Assembly (NCBI GenBank): GCA_016764015.1 | Contig: JAESSR010000050.1 | Span: 1-15,478, forward strand | Length of the DNA stretch: 15,478 nt | Source of the DNA: Phycisphaerales bacterium | GTDB lineage: Bacteria; Planctomycetota; Phycisphaerae; Phycisphaerales; UBA1924 | Direction of reading: 5' to 3' | In this document: in pieces, positions 1 through 8,805 of the stretch | Layout of the letters: every line of letters starts with the position of its first letter | Numbering within the stretch: the first letter of the stretch is position 1 | The notes under the pieces: model-generated | What the model was told of the DNA's origin: nothing | The model's input: only the letters and a program-made list of their open reading frames with translations | Databases searched by the model: none | Position numbers and translations under genes: made by a program

Positions 1-52
1 CTTAGTAGGCTTTATGGCAGGATAATTACAAATTCCTGAGGAGAAGACAGAT

Positions 53-457
53 ATGCACATGCGTCAATCAGATCACGATCACGGCCCAGATACCGTACCC
101 GTCAAGATCATCCTTGAGAACCCCGAAGAACTCAACGAAGACGGGTCAGATACCGCGATCCATGAGCTGATGGCGGCCAAGGGCGAGCACCTGCTCGAAA
201 TCGCGATCGAACACGGGATCAACATCGAACACTCCTGTGGCGGCGTTTGTGCATGCTCAACCTGCCATATCTATATCGAAGAAGGTATGGATATGATCTC
301 GGAGGCGGAGGAAGAGGAAGAAGATCGCGTTGAGGAAGCACCGGGGCTCCAGATGAACTCTCGGCTCGCCTGCCAGTGCGATATCATCGGCGACGGCCCA
401 ATTGTCTTCCGTGTGCCCTCGTGGAACCGCAATGCGGTCAAAGAAGTGCCTCATTAG
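53..457 (+). CDS. ISC-type [2Fe-2S] ferredoxin
   Basis: Small electron carrier of the adrenodoxin/ISC ferredoxin type, expected in the cytoplasm as electron donor in iron-sulfur cluster assembly or to an oxygenase. The cluster ligands are visible as C62-x5-C68-x2-C71-x35-C107, inside SCGGVCACSTC and LACQC; the extra C66 and C109 are also common in this family. An acidic stretch (residues 83-92, EAEEEEEDRV) follows the ligand loop, as in ferredoxins that dock on basic partners. The start at 53 has a strong Shine-Dalgarno (GAGGAG at 38-43); an ATG two codons later (59) is possible. The N-terminus is longer than usual and has a small His/Asp cluster (HDHGPD). No ISC genes are adjacent, so the physiological partner is unknown. 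Confidence 0.93.
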   Translation: MHMRQSDHDHGPDTVPVKIILENPEELNEDGSDTAIHELMAAKGEHLLEIAIEHGINIEHSCGGVCACSTCHIYIEEGMDMISEAEEEEEDRVEEAPGLQMNSRLACQCDIIGDGPIVFRVPSWNRNAVKEVPH

Positions 458-491
458 TGCGATTGCTGTGCCAAGGCGATATCCTTATGGC

Positions 492-2054
492 ATGAATCGC
501 ACCCCGAGCATTGTTCACATCTTGGTCACGATCGCATTGGCAGCGTCGTCATCGTTGTGCGCTGGCGGGCCACTCAAGGCAAGGACCTCGCCTACGGGTG
601 ATGTTGTGGAATCGGTCTGGGTCTCGATGCGGATCAAGGTGCCCACGCCAGATGCGATGGGCGATGCCAAAGGGTTCGGATTGGTGCTGATCGATCCTGA
701 TCGTGGATCGTTGACTGATGATTTTCTATGGGATGAGCCAAACACCGATCATTCAATTGCGATCGGGTTTGATGTCCATAACCCTGTTCCAAATAAGGAT
801 GCCGATGAGAATGATCGGGTGATGGGATGGTTCGATGCGATGGGCAACTGGTACGATCGCCCGCAGCGCGAAGTTTCAGTTCATGCGAATGGTCGCGAAC
901 GAATCAATGTGCTCTCCGATGTCGAGTTCCGTACCGGCGAGTGGATGGATGTCATGATCCAGCTCCGCTACATCCTCGGCGGGGCGCATGTGATGGTGAT
1001 GATCGACGGGCAGGTTGTGATTGACGATGATCTCTGGAATGTCAAACCAATGCGGCTCCATGCAATGGTCGGAGTTGAAGGCGACGGGATCGAGATTGAA
1101 GAATTGACGATAGTTCATTCGACGATGCTCGATGAGCCAATGCCCGAACCTGTGCGTGTTGAGGTGTTCACTGAAGAGTTCTTAGCCAACGCCAAGTGGC
1201 TCAGATCGGATGTTGATTTTTCGACGATTCCTGAATCTGTTGGGCGAGTGATCGCAACGATGACGATCTCGGAACCTGAGGTTGGGTACGACCATTGGGA
1301 CAAGAAGGGCACGATCGGGCTTACGGTTCCGGATGTTGGCGAAGAGGCTGGCGAGCGGTTTGAGGTGTTCCGGTTCATTACGCCTTTCCGTCGTGGGTGG
1401 ACTTGGTATATGGATGTGACGGATTTGCTGCCTTTGTTTGTCGATCAGCGTCAGTTCGATGCCCACATTGGGACCTATATGAAGGGTTGGGATGTGTCGT
1501 TCGCGTTGGATTTCTATCCGGGTGTTCCAGATCGCACGCCGATCTCGGTGGTGAATCTATGGAATGGCAATGCGGATATCGGTGATCCAGATAAGCCGGT
1601 CGCGGAGTTTTACGAGGCTCGCGAGATCGAGGTTCCCGAAGGTACCACACACGCACGGGTGCGCGCGACGGTGACTGGGCACGGGATGTTCCCCAACAGC
1701 AAGAACGCCGGCGAGTTCATGCCCATCTGGCGGACGCTGACGATCAGATCAGAAGCGAACGAGGGCGATGTGCTTGAGGGCGACTATGTCACCATGTCGG
1801 CGCGGGATTATCTTTGGAAGACCGATGTGTATTTGAACCCGTGTCGCCCGCAGGGTGGGACATGGAAGTTTGATCGCTCGGGCTGGGCGCCGGGCTCGAA
1901 GGTTGAGCCTTGGATTGTCGATGTTCAGCGCGAGTTTGTCTTTGGCGAAACAATAACTGTTGAGTATGTACTCGATGAATATCTCAATGAAGGGCGAGGC
2001 GAGACCTGGGCGCCTCACCATTGGACCGATGCGGTGATAGTTTTTTACAAGTAA
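492..2054 (+). CDS. Secreted PNGase F-like protein with N-terminal lectin-like domain
   Basis: Probable exported relative of peptide-N-glycosidase F, which cleaves N-glycans from asparagine. I chose ATG 492 because it gives a signal peptide (residues 1 to about 24) and a 520-residue product; the open frame extends upstream to 402, inside the ferredoxin gene, but that start would put about 30 polar residues before the signal. Residues about 40-210 look like an all-beta lectin/LamG-type domain. Residues about 222-350 and 375-520 match the two PNGase F domains from memory: YDHWD aligns with CDEWD (catalytic Asp60 corresponds to D270), RFITPF with RFITPY, AGEF with CAEW (Glu206 corresponds to E408), and DRSGWAPG with DRAGWCPG. 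The third active-site acid, Glu118, has no obvious counterpart, and the PNGase F cysteines are mostly replaced. Family confidence is good; glycosidase activity is inferred. Confidence 0.75.
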   Translation: MNRTPSIVHILVTIALAASSSLCAGGPLKARTSPTGDVVESVWVSMRIKVPTPDAMGDAKGFGLVLIDPDRGSLTDDFLWDEPNTDHSIAIGFDVHNPVPNKDADENDRVMGWFDAMGNWYDRPQREVSVHANGRERINVLSDVEFRTGEWMDVMIQLRYILGGAHVMVMIDGQVVIDDDLWNVKPMRLHAMVGVEGDGIEIEELTIVHSTMLDEPMPEPVRVEVFTEEFLANAKWLRSDVDFSTIPESVGRVIATMTISEPEVGYDHWDKKGTIGLTVPDVGEEAGERFEVFRFITPFRRGWTWYMDVTDLLPLFVDQRQFDAHIGTYMKGWDVSFALDFYPGVPDRTPISVVNLWNGNADIGDPDKPVAEFYEAREIEVPEGTTHARVRATVTGHGMFPNSKNAGEFMPIWRTLTIRSEANEGDVLEGDYVTMSARDYLWKTDVYLNPCRPQGGTWKFDRSGWAPGSKVEPWIVDVQREFVFGETITVEYVLDEYLNEGRGETWAPHHWTDAVIVFYK

Positions 2055-2069
2055 GTGGATTGATAAACG

Positions 2070-2729
2070 ATGGCACAAAAACGAGTACTCCAAGATAGAT
2101 ATTTCCGCCAAGCCAAACGCGAAGGCTATGTCGCGCGATCGGCGTACAAGCTGCTTGAGATCAACAAGCGGCGCAAGCTCATCCGCAAGGGTGATCGCGT
2201 GCTTGATCTCGGGTGTGCGCCCGGTTCTTGGCTGCAGGTCGCTGAGAAGATTGTGGGCGAAGACGGCTTGGTCGTCGGGATCGATCTTAAACGCGTGAAA
2301 ACCGAGTATGGTGAGAATGTGCACTTGATCGAAGGCGACTTCACCAAGGTCACCGCAGCGGATCTGCTCGGAGGTGGCGACGAGCTCTTCGATTCGGTGA
2401 TTTCCGATATGGCACCAGATACAACCGGGCACGGCGATCACTTTTTCTCAGAACGGCTATGCCAAGAGATCATCAACTCGCTGCCAAAGCTGCTCAAAAC
2501 CCGAGGCACATGCACCATGAAAGTGCTCGAAGGCGAGACCTTCCCGTATCTGATTAAACGCATGAAGCATTGTTTTCGGATTTCGGGCGCGATCAAGCCC
2601 GATGCGTGTCGAGATGTTTCGCGTGAGACTTATCTGTACGGGATCGGGTTCCGTCCGACTCGGGTGATTCACCACAACGAACGCCATGAGGGCGAGCTGC
2701 CCGAGCCTACACCCGGGTGGAATGATTGA
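2070..2729 (+). CDS. rlmE: 23S rRNA (uridine-2'-O)-methyltransferase RlmE (FtsJ/RrmJ)
   Basis: SAM-dependent methyltransferase that 2'-O-methylates the A-loop uridine (U2552 in E. coli) of 23S rRNA on the large ribosomal subunit. The 219-residue length fits the family. The SAM-binding motif is VLDLGCAPGSW (44-54), with the acidic ribose-binding position at GIDL (70-73). The K-D-K-E catalytic tetrad is complete: K27 (SAYKLLEI), D113 (SDMAP), K151 (TCTMKVLEGE) and E186 (SRETYLYG). It starts 15 nt after the PNGase F-like gene and its stop overlaps the TTG start of the next gene, so it may be co-transcribed with both. There is no strong Shine-Dalgarno. Confidence 0.95.
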   Translation: MAQKRVLQDRYFRQAKREGYVARSAYKLLEINKRRKLIRKGDRVLDLGCAPGSWLQVAEKIVGEDGLVVGIDLKRVKTEYGENVHLIEGDFTKVTAADLLGGGDELFDSVISDMAPDTTGHGDHFFSERLCQEIINSLPKLLKTRGTCTMKVLEGETFPYLIKRMKHCFRISGAIKPDACRDVSRETYLYGIGFRPTRVIHHNERHEGELPEPTPGWND

Positions 2730-4567
2730 TTTTTCTCGCGCCCATCGCGGGGTTGATCGCTGGTGCGGCTGGGATCAGTGCGGTGCTCTTGCTCTACATG
2801 CTCAAGCTGCGTCGGCGTCCTGTTTCTGTGTCGAGTACGCTGCTCTGGAAGCGAGCGGTCAGGGACATGGAGGGCAATGTGCCCTGGCAACGGGTGTCGC
2901 CGAGCATGTTGTTGTGGTTGCATTTGCTGATTGTGATTTTGATGTCGCTGGCGATTGCTCGCCCGGTGTTCGATGATGCGCTTGGTGAGAATCAACGGGT
3001 GTATTTGGTGATCGACACGAGCGCCTCAATGAACGCGGTGGTCGATGGACGATCAGGGCTGGAACGAGCCAAGACGCAGGCGATTGATCGGGTGCGATTG
3101 CTCTTTGATTCTGGGCGTTCGGCGAGGGTGAGTGTGATTCAAGCTGCACTTGAAACGAGTGTTGTGATCTCAGATTCAAATCAGCGTGGGCGGGTGATCG
3201 GTGCGATCAACTCAATCCAGGCGAGCGATCAGCCGGGCGATACTGTTGATGCGATCAAACTGATCGAATCGCTTCATGAGGCTTCATTTCTCGATGACTC
3301 TGAGGATGGTGAGCAGTTCAGTGACGGGTCGGTATGGGTATATACCGATGGTGGATCGATCGACACCCAAGCAATCGCGATGCGTGGTGGCAGCGGCGTG
3401 AGCGTATTGCCTTATGCTGATGATGCCAAGCTGGGAAATGTCGGCATCATTGCGATCGGTGCGGCGCGGGATCGGAGTGATCCGGCGATGTGCCGAGTCT
3501 TTGTGCGTGTGCAACGAAATGATGACGGGCCGATCGCAGCGGTGGTTCGTGTGTTGGCCGATGAAGAGTTGATTGTTTCGAGAGCGATTGTGTTTGAGGA
3601 CGGGGAGGTATCGGTGAGCGAGACCTTCGAGCTTCGGCTGATTCAAGGCGTGCTGCTTCGTGTCGAGCTTGATGTGAATGATTCGATTGATGCGCTCGAC
3701 GCGGATGATCAAGCGTGGGTTTCGGTGCCTGATCCGAGCCCGATGCGGATCACGGTGGTGGCACCGGGCGGGATTGCCGATCCGCTGTTGGTTGATGTGC
3801 TCAGCGTGATTGCTCGCGTCGATGTTGAAGTGGTTGATGAAGAAGCAGTGTTCGCAGGATCGGATTTGGTGGTGTTCGATCGGGTGTCGCCTGTGCTGAT
3901 TGGGGATGTAGCCACGCTCGGGTTTGGGAGCTTGCTGCCTTGGCAGGCAAGCAGTGATCGGTTGGATGAACTGAGATCGCGTTCAAGGATGATCTCGTGG
4001 GATCGAGCCGATGCAATGGTGCGTGATTCGTCATTGGGATCTATTTCGTATGAACGATCAGTGTTGCTGCCAGCACATAATGGTGTGCGGGTGTTGGCGA
4101 GTGATCGAGATGGAGCAATCATTGTTGAGCAGGTGATCGGGGCGCATCGCCATGTGCGGGTTGGCTTCGCGTTGCACGATTCAAACTGGGCGGTGCAGGT
4201 CGGGTTGCCGATTTTTTTGGTCAATGTGATCGAGCAGCTTCTGCCCGGAACCAATGGAATCGGCGAGGTCTACACAACCAGCGAGATCATCAGGATTGAT
4301 ACGGATAATGGCGAAGAATCTATCGGGCCGATGCAACGAGCGGGCGTGGTGGAAATTGGCGGGCGAATAGTGGGCGTGAGCTTGCTCGATGCAGACGAGA
4401 GTTCATTGAGGCTACAAACAGATGTGGCGATTGGATCAGCGACATCCCAAGCGGGGAGATTGGGCGGGCTTGAGCAGCGATCGCTCTGGCGGGTGTTCAC
4501 ACTCTTTGCGATTGTGCTCATCGCTTTTGAATGGTTCGTGTATGCATCGAGAGTCAAGATTGTGTAG
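2726..4567 (+). CDS. BatA-like membrane protein with von Willebrand factor A domain
   Basis: Membrane-anchored protein with the N-terminal domain of BatA/aerotolerance regulators. It has two hydrophobic helices (about 5-26 and 58-80) around a basic KLRRRPV loop and the conserved SSTLLWKRA segment, then a VWA domain from about residue 92, and a final helix near the C-terminus (about 588-608). The metal-ion-dependent adhesion site looks complete: DTSAS (97-101), a Thr in GDTVDAI, and the Asp of YTDGG. Such proteins usually sit with MoxR ATPase and DUF58 genes as chaperone-like envelope complexes; none of those is visible here. The start is TTG at 2726, overlapping the rlmE stop by 4 nt, with GGTGG just upstream; no in-frame ATG fits. 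Its stop codon directly abuts that of the convergent gene. Confidence 0.85.
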   Translation: MIFLAPIAGLIAGAAGISAVLLLYMLKLRRRPVSVSSTLLWKRAVRDMEGNVPWQRVSPSMLLWLHLLIVILMSLAIARPVFDDALGENQRVYLVIDTSASMNAVVDGRSGLERAKTQAIDRVRLLFDSGRSARVSVIQAALETSVVISDSNQRGRVIGAINSIQASDQPGDTVDAIKLIESLHEASFLDDSEDGEQFSDGSVWVYTDGGSIDTQAIAMRGGSGVSVLPYADDAKLGNVGIIAIGAARDRSDPAMCRVFVRVQRNDDGPIAAVVRVLADEELIVSRAIVFEDGEVSVSETFELRLIQGVLLRVELDVNDSIDALDADDQAWVSVPDPSPMRITVVAPGGIADPLLVDVLSVIARVDVEVVDEEAVFAGSDLVVFDRVSPVLIGDVATLGFGSLLPWQASSDRLDELRSRSRMISWDRADAMVRDSSLGSISYERSVLLPAHNGVRVLASDRDGAIIVEQVIGAHRHVRVGFALHDSNWAVQVGLPIFLVNVIEQLLPGTNGIGEVYTTSEIIRIDTDNGEESIGPMQRAGVVEIGGRIVGVSLLDADESSLRLQTDVAIGSATSQAGRLGGLEQRSLWRVFTLFAIVLIAFEWFVYASRVKIV

Positions 4568-6358
4568 TTAGTTGGAAATGAGCTGGTCGAAGTTGTCGGC
4601 TTGAATGCTCAATCGCCCGGGCTCGGGTTGGTCAGGGATCATTCGGCGGGGCCAGGCGGTGTGTGTGTTGTATGCGTCGGTGCGTTCGAGCCCGAGCTGG
4701 AGGATTTGGTCCTCGTCGAAGGCGCTGGTGGGCAGATCGATCATCGCGACCCAGCGGTTGTCCAATATTCGAGTCTGAACCCTCGGCAGCGCGATATGTG
4801 AGCGCGACCCGATTCCAACTTTGATCTTCCCATCGGGTGTAATCGTCCAGACGGCGAACGGGCTTGTGTACGGGCCGACCCAGAGTGTGAGTGATTCGTT
4901 GGGGCTGTGCGGATCGGGCGAGGCAAGCTCGATGTAGAGCTGCCAGCCTTGGGTTTGGTTTGTTCGTGTGGGCGGCGCAGTGCGGCGCAAGATGCCGACA
5001 GCTGAATGTGCTGCGTTGGGCGAAGCATTGGCCAATGGGCGATCGGTGAGCAGGGCATCCATCGTCCAGTCGTTGAGCATCGGGCCTATCCGGATATAAG
5101 GTGCCCTTGCAGGGGTTGGTGATGCAATGACATGGCGGGTGGTGCTCCATCGACCGGTGCGGATGCGGATCGATTGTGTTTCAAGTGTTGGATTGCTCGC
5201 CGAGATTTTGATCGGATCGATCGCAACTACCTGCGAAGTGGCTCTGTATGGTGAGAGCGTGGCGAGTTCAGTTGATGAGCCGGTCGGGTCGATTCTGAAG
5301 AGGGAATCGCCGAATGATTGTGGGAGCGAGAGCATGGTGATTGTCGGGAGGAAGCGGTTTGAATCAGCCTCGATCTGTCCTTGGTCGTCGGTGATCCAAG
5401 CGAGGGCGCGGGGTTGATTTTCGAGCCAGGCCTTGGCGCGAAGTACACGGGTCTGGTCATCGACAAACGGAGAGAGTAAATCATCGGCAAGGCGTGAGAG
5501 ATCAGCGGTGTCGCTCGTCCATACAGGCAGGGTGCGTTTGCCAAATCGGGCAGTGGCGATGAGCTGAGATTTGAGCCTGCGAGCGACGGCTGGATCGATG
5601 AGCCAGATGCGCCCGAGGATGATCTGCCAACGGGCTTGGTGTTGAAGAGCGAGTGCACGCAAGATGTTGGTACCCGGAGTGTCCATCGAGAGTTCGAGTT
5701 CGAGCTGTTCGAGCGATTGGGCAGCATCGATCGCGTTGGGATCGAGCCCGTCGGTGAGCAAGATGGCTCGCCAGTTCTGGAACGGGTCGTGGTGGTATTG
5801 GTCGATCGCTGATTGGACTGCAGGGTCGTTGCGGGCGTCGGCTGAGAGCTTGAGCGACCAGAACTCAGTAAGATCGTTGATACTCACATTCGGGTTTGAA
5901 TCAAGATTGGCTTCGAGATGCGTTCGTTGGGGATCGGGCAACCAGTTGAGTTCGTAGCGCTCGCCTTGGAACCAAATGCCTTGTCCGACGGCGTCGATCG
6001 GCAAGGGGATATTGATGAACCATGCCCCGATTGGCCGTCTGGACTTGGGGAGTTTGGCGATGGTTTCGTATGGTGTCGCGGTCCAGATGCCTATGGGTGT
6101 CGTCCAAGCGGGGAGCACACGGATGGGAGAGAGTCCGATCCAGTAGGCTTGGGAGTGGAGTTCTCGTCCGTCGTCGAGTTTGGTGATGACTCCTGATCTG
6201 AGATCGCGTTCGTTGGCAACGCTGATCGGGAGGACAAGCGGGTACGAAACGATCGCGTCGAGCCGATCGGCGACCGGGCGGATTGATTGTGCGTGCGCCG
6301 ATTGAACAATGATCGAAATGCACACACAGAAGAACCGAGTTGAAAGATTTATGGGCAT
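4568..6358 (-). CDS. Large secreted protein of unknown function
   Basis: I do not recognise this 596-residue protein. It begins with a clear signal peptide (about 1-23, ending SAHA before QS), so it is exported. The middle (about 150-330) is predicted to be mostly helical and contains repeated DP/WRAIL segments; the C-terminal 160 residues are rich in beta-type sequence with Trp and Gly (ELASPD, LWVGPYTSPF, WVAMIDLP), a layout reminiscent of CBM9/DOMON-like carbohydrate-binding sandwiches, but this is only a visual impression. Its stop is directly next to that of the convergent BatA-like gene, and its start faces the glycine-zipper lipoprotein gene across 138 nt. No good Shine-Dalgarno precedes the ATG. 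It may be a planctomycete-specific envelope protein. Confidence 0.8.
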   Translation of the reverse strand: MPINLSTRFFCVCISIIVQSAHAQSIRPVADRLDAIVSYPLVLPISVANERDLRSGVITKLDDGRELHSQAYWIGLSPIRVLPAWTTPIGIWTATPYETIAKLPKSRRPIGAWFINIPLPIDAVGQGIWFQGERYELNWLPDPQRTHLEANLDSNPNVSINDLTEFWSLKLSADARNDPAVQSAIDQYHHDPFQNWRAILLTDGLDPNAIDAAQSLEQLELELSMDTPGTNILRALALQHQARWQIILGRIWLIDPAVARRLKSQLIATARFGKRTLPVWTSDTADLSRLADDLLSPFVDDQTRVLRAKAWLENQPRALAWITDDQGQIEADSNRFLPTITMLSLPQSFGDSLFRIDPTGSSTELATLSPYRATSQVVAIDPIKISASNPTLETQSIRIRTGRWSTTRHVIASPTPARAPYIRIGPMLNDWTMDALLTDRPLANASPNAAHSAVGILRRTAPPTRTNQTQGWQLYIELASPDPHSPNESLTLWVGPYTSPFAVWTITPDGKIKVGIGSRSHIALPRVQTRILDNRWVAMIDLPTSAFDEDQILQLGLERTDAYNTHTAWPRRMIPDQPEPGRLSIQADNFDQLISN

Positions 6359-6496
6359 GTATTGGCTTTAACTGATGATTTTCATGAGATTTGCGATTTG
6401 GTGTCAGCCCAGCGATCAGTGGTGGGGTATACCAGTATATGCGGCACGGATTCGTTCCATGCTCCGCAACACAGCGTTCACTTCAGGAGATTGGCT

Positions 6497-6931
6497 ATGC
6501 TCACAAACCATACGCAAAGATCGTTATCCCGTTCCAAGGCTGGCTACAAGGCTTTGATTTTGGCAGGAGCCGTCTTGGCTGCGAGTACACTCTCCGGATG
6601 TGGTAATGCAGGCGAAGGGCTCTTTACTGGCGCAGCACTCGGAGCCGTCACCGGATTGGTCATCGGGTCAATGAATGGCGATGCCGGCGAGGGCGCAGCA
6701 ATCGGTGCCGTCATTGGCGGGGCAGGCGGTGCGATATTGGGCGACCAGAACCAGCGCAACAGAGAGAATGCTCGATACGGGACATATGAAACCCGCAGGG
6801 GTCCTGCGTATCGGTCAAATCATCCGTATCGCAACACGCACAGGACCTATCGTGCTCACCGTTCGTATCCTCGCCCACATCATGGCTCAAATGGGCATGG
6901 ATATGGGTACGACGATTGGTGGAATGACTGA
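6497..6931 (+). CDS. Glycine-zipper lipoprotein
   Basis: Predicted lipoprotein of 144 residues. The chosen ATG has a near-ideal ribosome binding site (AGGAGA at 6485-6490); the longer open frame back to a TTG at 6362 has none and would bury the signal. The signal sequence ends with the lipobox LSGC (Cys35 lipidated). Residues 41-82 form a glycine zipper (GAALGAVTGLVIG and GAAIGAVIGGAGGAILG) split by an acidic NGDAGEG turn, as in the Rick17kDa/OmpA-like glycine-zipper families, which form a membrane hairpin. The tail (84-144) is rich in Arg, His and Tyr, ends DDWWND, and may bind acidic polymers. The next gene, lepA, follows at about 60 nt. Confidence 0.85.
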   Translation: MLTNHTQRSLSRSKAGYKALILAGAVLAASTLSGCGNAGEGLFTGAALGAVTGLVIGSMNGDAGEGAAIGAVIGGAGGAILGDQNQRNRENARYGTYETRRGPAYRSNHPYRNTHRTYRAHRSYPRPHHGSNGHGYGYDDWWND

Positions 6932-6990
6932 TTCAGAGCGAGTTTTCGCATACCATGCTGGGCTTACACTCTTTCTTTAGGATACCAGCT

Positions 6991-8802
6991 TTGCATATTC
7001 GAAACTTCTCCATTATTGCGCATATTGACCACGGCAAATCCACGCTCGCCGATCGGCTCCTCCAAGCCACCGGCGCGGTGTCAGATCGTGAGGCCAAAGC
7101 CCAGATTTTGGATTCGATGGATCTCGAACGCGAACGCGGGATCACGATCAAAGCATCCGCCGTCACGGTGCATCACACGCACAACGGCGAAGACTACATG
7201 CTCAACTTTATTGATACCCCCGGTCATGTTGACTTCGGGTACGAAGTGTCTCGCGCGCTCAAAGCGTGTGAAGGTGCGTTGTTGATTGTTGATGCGTCGC
7301 AGGGTGTCGAAGCGCAGACGGTGGTGAATACTTATCTCGCCGTCGAGCAGGACCTTGAAATTGTGCCGGTGTTGAACAAGATCGACCTGCCCGGTGCGCG
7401 TCCTGATGAGATCGCGGATGAAGTCGAGCAGGTTTTGGGTATTGATGCGATGGAATGTATCCCGGTGAGCGCGAAGACCGGTGAGGGGATTCCTGAACTG
7501 TTGTCAGCGATCTGTGATCGGTTCCCGCCGCCGGCGCCTTCGACGATTAAGGAAACGCGTGCGTTGATCTTTGATGCGGTCTATGACGATTATCGAGGCG
7601 TGATTGTGTACTGCCGAGTGTTTGATGGCAAGTTGACGGTGGGCGACAAGATCCGCATGATGGGGATCGAGCGGACATTTGCGATTACCGAGCTTGGTAA
7701 ATACACGCCCAAGCAAGAGAAGCATAAAACGATCGGCGCGGGTGAGACTTGTTATCTCGTCGCGGCGATCAAGAACCTCAACGAGGTGCGTGTCGGCGAT
7801 ACGATCACGCTTGAGAACAACCCGGCGGCCGAGGCGCTCGAAGGCTACGAAGCTCCGTCACAAATGGTCTTCTGTGATTTCTATCCATCGACGACCGAGA
7901 TGAAGGGCAACAGCTTCGAAGAACTCCGCGATGCGATGGAGAAGTTGATTCTCAATGACTCGTCGTTTAGTTTTCAGGCGGTGCATTCCGAAGCGTTGGG
8001 CTTTGGGTTCCGGTGTGGATTCCTCGGGCTGCTCCATATGGACATTATCCAAGAGCGCCTCCAACGCGAGGGCGGGGTCGAGGTCATCCAGACTGCGCCG
8101 ACCGTGTCGTACAAGATCAAGATGAGAGGCAAACGCAATGAGATCAAGGAAATCGAGATTCACAACCCGGCGGACTTGCCCGATGCGGGCTTGATTACCG
8201 AGTTCTGCGAGCCGATTTGTAAGGTCGAGATCATGACGCCGGGGCAGTACATCGGCGAGATCATGAAGCTTTGCATGGACCGCCGAGCGGTGTTCAAGAA
8301 CCAGGCGTTTGTTTCGCATGGCCGAGATATGCTTTCCTTCGAGGTGCCCCTCGCCGAGATTATCTTCGACTTCTACGACAAGCTCAAGGGCATATCCCAA
8401 GGCTACGCGACGATGGACTACGAGGTCATTCGTTTCGATAAGAACGAACTCGTTAAGGTTTCGATTTTGATCAACAACGAGCCGGTCGAGGCGTTGAGTT
8501 TGATTTGTCATCGCGATCGGGCTGTGGCTCGTGGGAAGCTGTTGTTGCACAAGCTCAAGAAGCAGATCGATCGCCACCAGTTCGAGATCCCGCTCCAGGC
8601 AGCCATCGGCGGCAAGATCATCGCCCGCGAAACCATCAAGGGGTTCCGCAAGGATGTGACCGCCAAATGCTACGGCGGCGACATCTCCCGAAAACGCAAG
8701 CTGCTCGAAGCTCAGAAGAAGGGCAAGACCAAGATGAAGTCGATCGGCTCGGTAAACATCCCACAGAAGGCCTTCATGGCGGTGCTTGATACGGGGGAGT
8801 GA
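6991..8802 (+). CDS. lepA: Elongation factor 4 (LepA), back-translocating GTPase
   Basis: Ribosome-associated translational GTPase of the EF-G family. All GTPase motifs are present (numbering from the TTG start): G1 AHIDHGKST (10-18), G2 RERGIT, G3 DTPGH (75-79), G4 NKID (129-132) and G5 SAK (160-162). The LepA-specific C-terminal domain is complete, with GGDISRKRKLLEAQKKGK near the end. I chose TTG 6991 because it gives MHIRNFSIIAHIDHGKST, matching the usual LepA N-terminus, yields 603 residues (E. coli 599) and has AGGA 8 nt upstream. The alternative ATG at 6955 adds 12 residues and lacks a Shine-Dalgarno. The last codons (AVLDTGE) are repeated at the end of the next gene. Confidence 0.97.
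   Translation: MHIRNFSIIAHIDHGKSTLADRLLQATGAVSDREAKAQILDSMDLERERGITIKASAVTVHHTHNGEDYMLNFIDTPGHVDFGYEVSRALKACEGALLIVDASQGVEAQTVVNTYLAVEQDLEIVPVLNKIDLPGARPDEIADEVEQVLGIDAMECIPVSAKTGEGIPELLSAICDRFPPPAPSTIKETRALIFDAVYDDYRGVIVYCRVFDGKLTVGDKIRMMGIERTFAITELGKYTPKQEKHKTIGAGETCYLVAAIKNLNEVRVGDTITLENNPAAEALEGYEAPSQMVFCDFYPSTTEMKGNSFEELRDAMEKLILNDSSFSFQAVHSEALGFGFRCGFLGLLHMDIIQERLQREGGVEVIQTAPTVSYKIKMRGKRNEIKEIEIHNPADLPDAGLITEFCEPICKVEIMTPGQYIGEIMKLCMDRRAVFKNQAFVSHGRDMLSFEVPLAEIIFDFYDKLKGISQGYATMDYEVIRFDKNELVKVSILINNEPVEALSLICHRDRAVARGKLLLHKLKKQIDRHQFEIPLQAAIGGKIIARETIKGFRKDVTAKCYGGDISRKRKLLEAQKKGKTKMKSIGSVNIPQKAFMAVLDTGE
8777..8802 (+). repeat. 26-bp direct repeat, copy 1 (lepA 3' end)
   Basis: The sequence from tggcggtg to gggggagtga matches 9044-9069 at 25 of 26 positions; the single difference is c at 8785 versus a at 9052. 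This copy encodes the last LepA residues AVLDTGE plus stop and carries the GGGGGAG (8793-8799) that serves as ribosome binding site of the next gene. Confidence 0.95.
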
Positions 8803-8805
8803 GCG

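Noticed and set aside
1749..2441. 230-codon minus-strand open frame
   Set aside because: Antisense to the PNGase F-like gene and rlmE, both supported by motifs; no ribosome binding site or family signature.
6359..6496. Sigma-70 type promoter between the divergent genes (palindrome GGTATACC at 6426-6433 and TATATG at 6436-6441)
   Set aside because: No -35 box at 16-18 nt spacing on either strand, so not listed as a promoter.
6955..6990. ATG 6955 as lepA start
   Set aside because: No Shine-Dalgarno, and the added residues do not resemble LepA N-termini; TTG 6991 fits better, although ATG 6955 cannot be excluded.
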